Positions 57,760 through 64,000 of a stretch of DNA of 64,000 nucleotides are shown here, one piece after another. A program made the position numbers and the translations under genes. The stretch's first letter is position 1. The number at the start of each line of letters is the position of its first letter. Below the pieces are notes generated by a model. The model saw only the letters and a program-made list of their open reading frames with translations. It made no database searches and was not told the DNA's origin. The stretch is from Siphonodentalium dalli. Its lineage: Eukaryota; Mollusca; Scaphopoda; Gadilida; Siphonodentaliidae. Location: positions 68,661,675 to 68,725,674 of the forward strand of contig CP136065.1 of assembly GCA_032622095.1 (NCBI GenBank). The letters run 5' to 3'.

Positions 57760-58510
57760 ATAATTATCAGGTCTGGCAATCAGCCTTCTTAATTGGCTAC
57801 GGCAATCAGCAATTTGCTGAAGCAAACTGGGCCATGGCATAGTGTTGCCATAGCGGATTGCCGATGCCAAACAATCTGAATTAAGAGCGCTGGGCAATTC
57901 CCAATTATAGCTATAGTAGCTAAATCATCACATGTAGGCCACAGGGGCCTGTAACGCGCTCCGCTGTCCGCCCCCCTTTTGCACTGCCCATATACGCCGC
58001 TCTATATACGCGCCTTCTTCGCGTTAATGGAACATTATATAGACAAGGGGCTCTGTAGAAATTCAATGTTTCACCATCGCTCGGGAGTCGCACAAATTTA
58101 GCCCATTCACACCAGTAATGATAACGATATATACACGGATGGATCGGCAAAGAATTCATCTTTCAATAAATACCACAAACTCCCATCAGAAACATTCATA
58201 CACGTTGCATTTGATAAAATTTTAACCACCGAATATTGTCTCCGGAGAGCGTATTTTTTCGATTTGATCCGGCTCAGCAGCAATGGACGCCATGCGTCTC
58301 TAAATTCACCACCCATGCAGTTTACTATCATTAAAAATCGTTCAAACGATCAACTAAATATCTGGAACTTAGTGATTTATTGTCGGCTAATAATTTATTT
58401 ACTCATACAAATCAACACATTGTCAGTAAACAATTCTAATAGAGGAGAAATCTGTCGATAATTCCAACTTTAAAAAAGAAATTTGTCAAGTGACACAGTT
58501 CCTAAGTTTA

Positions 58511-58645
58511 ATATTCATTGTGACCTGACCTTTCCATGACTGACAGAGTAGAAACAGCCAATCACCGCTCAATGTTAGAATCGAGGTCAGGTCATAATGA
58601 ATATTAAAATGAGGACCTCGATTCTAACACTGAGCGATATTGCCA
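58511..58645. repeat. Two interlocked inverted repeats
   Basis: AATATTCATTGTGACCTGAC pairs with GTCAGGTCATAATGAATATT (58586-58606). GCTCAATGTTAGAATCGAGG TC pairs with GACCTCGATTCTAACACTGA GC (58614-58637). The two hairpins share sequence and are mutually exclusive. Confidence 0.75.
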
Positions 58646-58854
58646 GACCTGTTTATAGGCATAGGCCTATCCAAATTTTGGTCGGTGATAATCAGACTAA
58701 TCCTGAATTAAACTGTTATATCTAAATTTGACAGTCCCAAATACACTATTTCACTATTTTTTATTGAGTTCACATCGCAGGTTGCTGTTGTTGAATTCCA
58801 CTTTTCACTCACTGTATGTTGAATGAGAGCTCTGGTACTAGACTATTTGGATTA

Positions 58855-58931
58855 AGATATATTTTAATATTTGGACATTTAAATATATCTTAATATAAAT
58901 GTAAATGTCCAAATATTAAAATATATCTTAT
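58855..58931. repeat. AT-rich inverted repeat, ~28-bp arms
   Basis: AAGATATATTTTAATATTTG GACATTTA against TAAATGTCCAAATATTAAAA TATATCTT. Confidence 0.8.
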
Positions 58932-58934
58932 AAA

Positions 58935-60077
58935 ATTAGCCTATCGATTGTCTGATTATTGGGATCTGGTTGGTGATTTGAATGATTGAGATCTCTGACG
59001 ATTGGAACCTAATTGCTGATCATCCAAGATCACAATCGTAAAAATTTAAGTCCCAATCACCTAGAAACCACACACAGTCAAACACCTTAGATCTACACAA
59101 AGTCACAACTACTAGTATCCACAACTTCTTGGTGGCAATTAACAAGCAATTTAATTACAGTACCAGTAACACTTGATGGTGGCTGACAATTTACATACAA
59201 ATTACGGGTTTTGTGAGCAAATTCTACTATTTCCGCATTTAAATTTTAAACCATTATTTTGAAAGAAAACATATTCTCTAATTCTGAGCGAAGGAGTTAT
59301 TAGATACTGCATGTGTGATAAGCAAAATGGTCAACACCATGGGGACGACCTGGTCCACTATAAATTTCCAGGATTCCCAATTATTTTTTTTTCGCGGTGA
59401 TTTCACAGTGAAATTGCTTGGAGTGGATTAATATGAATCAATGAAATCCTGGATCATGATCAGGGTTCACTAAGAATCACCGCGAACCACAGAGAATTGC
59501 CTCAAAACAACGAACGATTTGTCATTAGACAATTGTGTCAGTTGCCTTCTTTATATGGACAACACCATGAAATTTCCATCTGAATTACGATTGTTTCCTT
59601 GTTAGTTTTCCATCTGTCAATCGGAGATCGTAATGACATACCGACCGGTACATGTATCCTGTCACTTTTTAAAATGTTTTTGCCAACTTTTTTGAACTGG
59701 AGCATGTTGTATGAATACTCAATGTTAACCCCACAGTGTTGGTACCTACAAATTTGGTAACATATGTAGTATGCACAGACAAACATTTTTCACAAGGTAT
59801 CTATGTCTCTCTGTTCGCTTTTTTTGTTAACTTTAGCAAGTCTGAACTTAATTGAATGAAATTTGGTACGGGTATGTGGGTTTACACACACAAAATACAG
59901 GTCATCTTTAAATTCGGTAGTCCCCCACCGCAAATCATTGTCAAAGTTATACTGTCTCCTTCTTGCTTTGAGAACAATACCCACAATTAATTACCAATGT
60001 CAACACCTCCACCACTATCCAGGTGAATTTATTTAACTAGAGCCATGGAGCTGTAACTAGTATACTGTAGGTCATTT
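58935..60077. other. Intergenic, no gene seen
   Basis: No supported gene. A weak inverted pair around ATCACCGCGAA / TTCGCGGTGATT lies at 59391-59485. Confidence 0.4.
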
Positions 60078-60446
60078 CAGGGGCGCCGGAAGAGGGGGCA
60101 GAGGGGTAGCTGACCCCCTGCCCTTGACCAAGGGGGGCGAGCGGGGACAGGACTTGCCCTTTTTCTGGAGACAGAAAATGCTTTTTGTGTGTTTAATCTC
60201 GTGTTTTTATAGCAAAATGTGACTTTTTTGGTCCAAATACCACCAATTTCACAAGGAATATTAATTTTTTATCAATTTTATCACAAAACGGCCATAAAAA
60301 CAGACAAATACCATTAAATAGGGATTTTTGCCACAATGAATTTATGGTTATTTTCCCGAGTTTGCGGAGAAAATGCCCTTTTTTGCGGAAAAGTGCCCTT
60401 TTTGTAGGCTCTGCCCCCCTGCCCTTGGATGCTTCCGGCACCCCTG
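60078..60446. mobile_element. Non-autonomous hAT element, 15-bp TIR, 8-bp TSD
   Basis: CAGGGGCGCCGGAAG...CTTCCGGCACCCCTG, one mismatch, flanked by GGTCATTT (60070-60077 and 60447-60454). 369 bp, interior CCCTTTTT and GCCCCCTGCCCTTG repeats, no transposase. Confidence 0.88.
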
Positions 60447-60957
60447 GGTCATTTCCGTTGCTTTGATTTGCATTGGGTAAAACAGGGCCAAGATAAGAGA
60501 TTTAACCGCTTTTAACCATTCCATGTCTTTTATCCTTTTTCATTATTAAGTAACTATATTATATTGATGGCCATTTGCAACAACATACATGTACATAGAA
60601 CAGCTTACACTATGATAATGCTAACAAGCTTTATACAATGTAGATGTTATATAAACCCTTCTCTTTTGACCCAATAAATTCCAATTAACCCTACTCTTTT
60701 GACTCATAAATTCATTCAATTGTGTTATTATGTACATTTGTGTGTACTACTTTAGTACATAATCTAGATTATGATTTCGATCATAGAAATTTACTATCAC
60801 CAAGGGATGGGTTAAACATCTACCGATCATGATCGTCCTCACATTTAGTTTAGTTTCTTTATATCTCCAATGGGCAGATGACACAATGCATAGTTGAGGT
60901 CCCCAATGGGTGCACATCTTTGCCATCTTTAACCCTTTCTTTACTAAATGGAATTTC

Positions 60958-61020
60958 TCATATATATATATATATATAAAAGAGTAGGATCTGTCTATCT
61001 GTCCATCCATCTGTCTGTTT
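60958..61020. repeat. (AT)n then CTGTCTATCTGTCCATC-type repeat
   Basis: Dinucleotide tract 60960-60979 followed by (CTGT/CCAT)n; probable end of a dispersed element of the same kind as the array at 44-47 kb. Confidence 0.5.
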
Positions 61021-61254
61021 GCTATTTTTCTCCTTAGACCCTTGGACTGATTTAAACCAAATTTTGCTGTGGTGACTTGGGGTTCCTGGCGGATGTTATA
61101 ACAATGTTAGTTTTTCAAAATATTTATTAAAAAAAAAACATTCTTTTTAAATCAAAATGTTTGGAAGATCAATATGTGCGCAAAGCACACACATAGGCCA
61201 TGAATAAAGGCCCTCGAAGGGAACCTGTTCCAGCTACTATAGTTCAGAAAACTT

Positions 61255-61445
61255 CATTTATAAAAGTGAATTGGAATGGTCTACCCTGTACTGTATATTA
61301 TACATCTGAAACGTTGTTAAGAAAATATGAGCAGTTGCGAGATAAATGAATAGATACTACAATATCTGAAAGATTCCTATTCATTGGTGGGAAATGTTCA
61401 GATAATATGTTCAACAAACAATCTATCTTAACTTTTCCAAAAGGA
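61255..61445. mobile_element. Family A fragment
   Basis: AAAAGTGAATTGGAATGGTC ... TTCCTATTCATTGGTGGGAA ATGTTCAGATAATATGTTCA ACAAAC. Confidence 0.6.
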
Positions 61446-61792
61446 ACTACTCGTCAATGAGTATTTAACAAAGAGAAGGGTTAATAGAATCTTATTTTAC
61501 ATTACAGTACAAGTCACAAGTGGGCAGCAGTTTCGTAAACTTGAAAGAAAAATTCACATGTACATGTAACCTGTAGCTCCCAGCAGGCTCATACATGTAA
61601 ATACCAAACAAAGTAATTTTGTTCCTCAAGTGAGTAATTAGGTCCCACTTGGTCATATAAAAGACATAAAATATTTGGGTTGTCAATTCTATAGGGTATC
61701 GTATAAAATATTTCTCACCAAGGTGGTGTTTCTCATCTCCCAACAGCTGATTAAATACACAGCACTCTTATTAGCAAAATGCTTAGGCTATA

Positions 61793-61887
61793 CAGTAATG
61801 CCCTAAGTAATCGACTCCTTAACCACAGCAGAATTATGGGTAACTTTTCAGGATTTAGTCGGAAAAATAGCTTAGTTGCCATTCATC
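61793..61887. mobile_element. Family D MITE copy 3 (right part lost)
   Basis: TA then CAGTAATGCCCTAAGTAATC, GACTCCTTAACCACAGCAG..., TTTCAGGATTTAGTCGGAAA and GTTGCCATTCATC; stops there. Confidence 0.7.
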
Positions 61888-62165
61888 CCTGTAGGATCGC
61901 TGCTTATCAAGTTAGTCTCCGTTGTCTCAAAAATATCTGACAAACTTTCTTTTTTCCTCAGCTCAGCCAATAGCTGATGCACAGTTATCATTTAGTGGCT
62001 CTCAAAGCATTCGCTTGGTGATCAGAAAATAATTGAACTTCCGCTGAACAAATAATAAATATCAGCATGTCAGGGTGCCATATATCACCTGTAAAACATA
62101 TTTGCACATACTACTGCACATAAGTTAATGAGGAAATTTGCAGCACCCTGTATCTGATCATAATG

Positions 62166-62665
62166 AAATGCCCATTTAATTTTCGAGTCACAGATTATTT
62201 TTTTTATAGTGCGTTGATACATGTATATGGTTTTAATAACAATCTATGCCATAAAATATGATTAAAATACTATAATTCATCACCATTTGAAACATCTGTG
62301 TCTCAGAAGATGCCTATAGATAAATAGAAAATAGCTGGAATCATAGAAAGATTTCCCCTGTTTTGGCTCCCAGAATGCAACAGAATTCAAACTAAAAATG
62401 TGTTTTCAATGGAAGGGGAATAACTCTATCATTAAGATATAGAGTTATTCCCCTTCCATTGAAAATATACTTTGAACCATAATCCAGATGAAACTTAAGC
62501 ACAAAAACACATCAATAACTCAACAAAAACAACATGTTCACAGTTTATTACACCGGATAAGTTGATAATACAATGTTTTGGAGCTTCCTCTTTCAAATGG
62601 TATATAATATGGCATATATTTTATATATGTGATCTGGGGGTTCAAAATTTAAGTGGGCATTTAAT
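62166..62665. mobile_element. TTAA-type element, second family (copy 2)
   Basis: Matches 22262-22732 along its length; ends AATGCCCATTTAATTTTCGA and TTTAAGTGGGCATTTAA. It carries a 65-bp hairpin (62402-62466) not complete in copy 1. Confidence 0.65.
62402..62466. repeat. Perfect hairpin inside the TTAA element
   Basis: TTTTCAATGGAAGGGGAATA ACTCTAT pairs with ATAGAGTTATTCCCCTTCCA TTGAAAA across a loop of about 11 nt. Copy 1 has only the right half. Confidence 0.85.
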
Positions 62666-62725
62666 GTTGTCTGTATTTTAGAGTTATCTGTTGTTTCCGA
62701 AAACATAAATCTGACTGCACTGTTA

Positions 62726-62890
62726 CAATAATTCCCTAATTAATTGACTCCCTAACCACAGCAGAATTATGGGTAACCTTCCCCAAGAGCTTTCCGACGA
62801 ATGGCAACAAGCCCCATATTTCCGACTAAATCCTGAAAAGTTACCCATAATTCTGCTGTGGTTAGGGAGTCGATTAATTAGGCATTACTG
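62726..62890. mobile_element. Family D MITE copy 4 (complete)
   Basis: 165 bp, CAATAATTCCCTAATTAATT...AATTAGGCATTACTG, TA on both sides (62724-62725, 62891-62892). TIRs of about 55 bp including ACCACAGCAGAATTATGGGT. Confidence 0.8.
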
Positions 62891-63114
62891 TATTTTCACC
62901 AATTATTTATAAACAATAGTTTCAAAATTCAGGATCTCATCAATGGGGGATTATTGATAATAAAAGTATATTAATTCTATATTTCAGTATACCCACCACG
63001 ATTGCCTTCAAGTCTGAATATAGTGTGTCTGAAATTTGCAGAATAAGGTCCCCGTTGGCATTAATTAAAACCCTTTGAGTGCCAGGGGCCGATCTCATCC
63101 CTAAACTACAAAAT

Positions 63115-63262
63115 AAGTCTGTTAAAGAATATAAGAATAAATTATTAAAATTGTAATAAAAAAAATTAAAAAAAAAATTGTTAGGCCAATGCATTCTCTT
63201 ATATATGCGAGGCGACCTATGGTCGACTCGCATATATAAGAGAATGCATTGGCACAGGGTAT
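63115..63262. mobile_element. Fold-back family C, best copy
   Basis: A-rich lead, GTTAGGCCAATGCATTCTCT, TATATATGCGAGGCGACC tatgg, then an almost perfect mirror ending AGAGAATGCATTGGC. Confidence 0.75.
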
Positions 63263-63264
63263 AT

Positions 63265-64000
63265 GGGTTGATACAAAAATCGGACCTGGCACTCAAACGG
63301 TTAAGGGAGGCCATTAATAAAAGCTTTAGTGATAAAACTAAAAGCTTTTGCAACTATTTTGTTAGTTAATTCCTTATTGTTTATTTTAGCGCACACCCAG
63401 CAGTGACCAAATTAAACTTACAAAGTGAAAGTTACATGCATCATGATTCAGACTTTACAAACGTATCTTTCAAGTTCCAGTCTAGGAATTAATACTACAA
63501 TATTGTATTACAATACTACTTCCGTTTAAGTTAAAAATTTAACAACTACTAAGTGTAACTTGCTAATTGTCTTGCTTAAATGATATTTACACAAAACTTT
63601 TCCAAAAATTTCAAATTTATGATAACAATTAGGCTAATTTCTTCAGATAAAGTAAACAATTTGTAGCTTTATTTTTTATTTTATGATTTTATTATGTATA
63701 TATAAATAAAGTAATATTTGAACATTAATAAGTGGTTCTTATGTTTTTCTTAAGTCTCCCCCACTTCTCCCTATTTTGGACTGAAGTCTCCCTAAAATCT
63801 TCTCTTCTCCCTGTTTTCAACCCCTAGGCTAGCTTGGGCCCTGGGTCCCCTGAGGGTGAATTTAGTGATGTACCCCCTCTAGGGACCTCAATCTGCTCAG
63901 GCCTCATCTTCTGGGAAGTATCTATGGTCTCAAATTAATATTATTTTTAGTTACGTTTTCCCGTCTGTTATTCAGGTTTCTCTATCCCCTAATTTGCAGA
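63265..64000. other. No gene; shared dispersed repeat at the end
   Basis: 63840-63985 is an inverted partner of 21520-21680 (GAGGGTGAATTTAGTGA, CATCTTCTGGGAA). Nothing else recognised. Confidence 0.4.

Overview
The window looks like nuclear DNA of an invertebrate animal, most likely a spiralian/lophotrochozoan. The reasons are GT-AG introns, AT-rich intergenic DNA, a cytosolic animal HSP70, tRNA-headed SINEs with the 3' part typical of lophotrochozoan/metazoan SINEs, and a very high load of short non-autonomous DNA transposons. I cannot name the species. There are no bacterial operons, and most short open frames are chance or repeat-derived.

Two real protein-coding genes are visible. (1) A multi-exon gene on the minus strand spans about 5.1-31.6 kb. 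I could join 11 exons with matching phases into a 500-residue protein: an RNase-inhibitor-type leucine-rich-repeat domain followed by two EF-hands, of the LRRC74A/B type. (2) An intronless plus-strand HSP70 gene (33745-35631) has a heat-shock element and TATA box about 0.45 kb upstream and an AATAAA downstream. The two genes are divergent, with a transposon-derived sequence between them.

The rest is repeats. 0.5-2.1 kb: a long-TIR element with a second MITE inside it. 5.4-9.4 kb: two minisatellites, each built from the edge of an LRR-gene exon and each interrupted by a later insertion. 10.3-15.9 kb: MULE-like MITE, nested elements and a SINE. 17.9-26 kb: fold-back elements in introns. 27.3-28.1 kb: a LINE fragment. 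29.2-31.5 kb: tandem duplications at exon edges. 37.2-38.2 kb: an element whose inverted ends are 16-bp tandem repeats. 41-44 kb: MITEs and a SINE. 43.7-47.65 kb: an array of GC-richer elements ending in about 590 bp of pure (CATA)n. 48.3-55.35 kb: three recent, nearly identical segmental copies of a 2.8-kb unit carrying a hAT-like element. 55.4-56.4 kb: a second LINE fragment. 57-64 kb: palindromes, hAT, TTAA and TA elements.

The most unusual signal is in the LRR gene. At five of its 11 exons an intron edge has been tandemly amplified or hit by a transposon in a way that copies the splice site: exon 1 donor, exon 2 donor (six copies), exon 3 donor (inside a target-site duplication), exon 10 (sequence next to its acceptor), and exon 11 acceptor (about 22 copies). 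One of these gives an in-frame 19-codon alternative exon extension. No complete autonomous transposase or reverse transcriptase was found.
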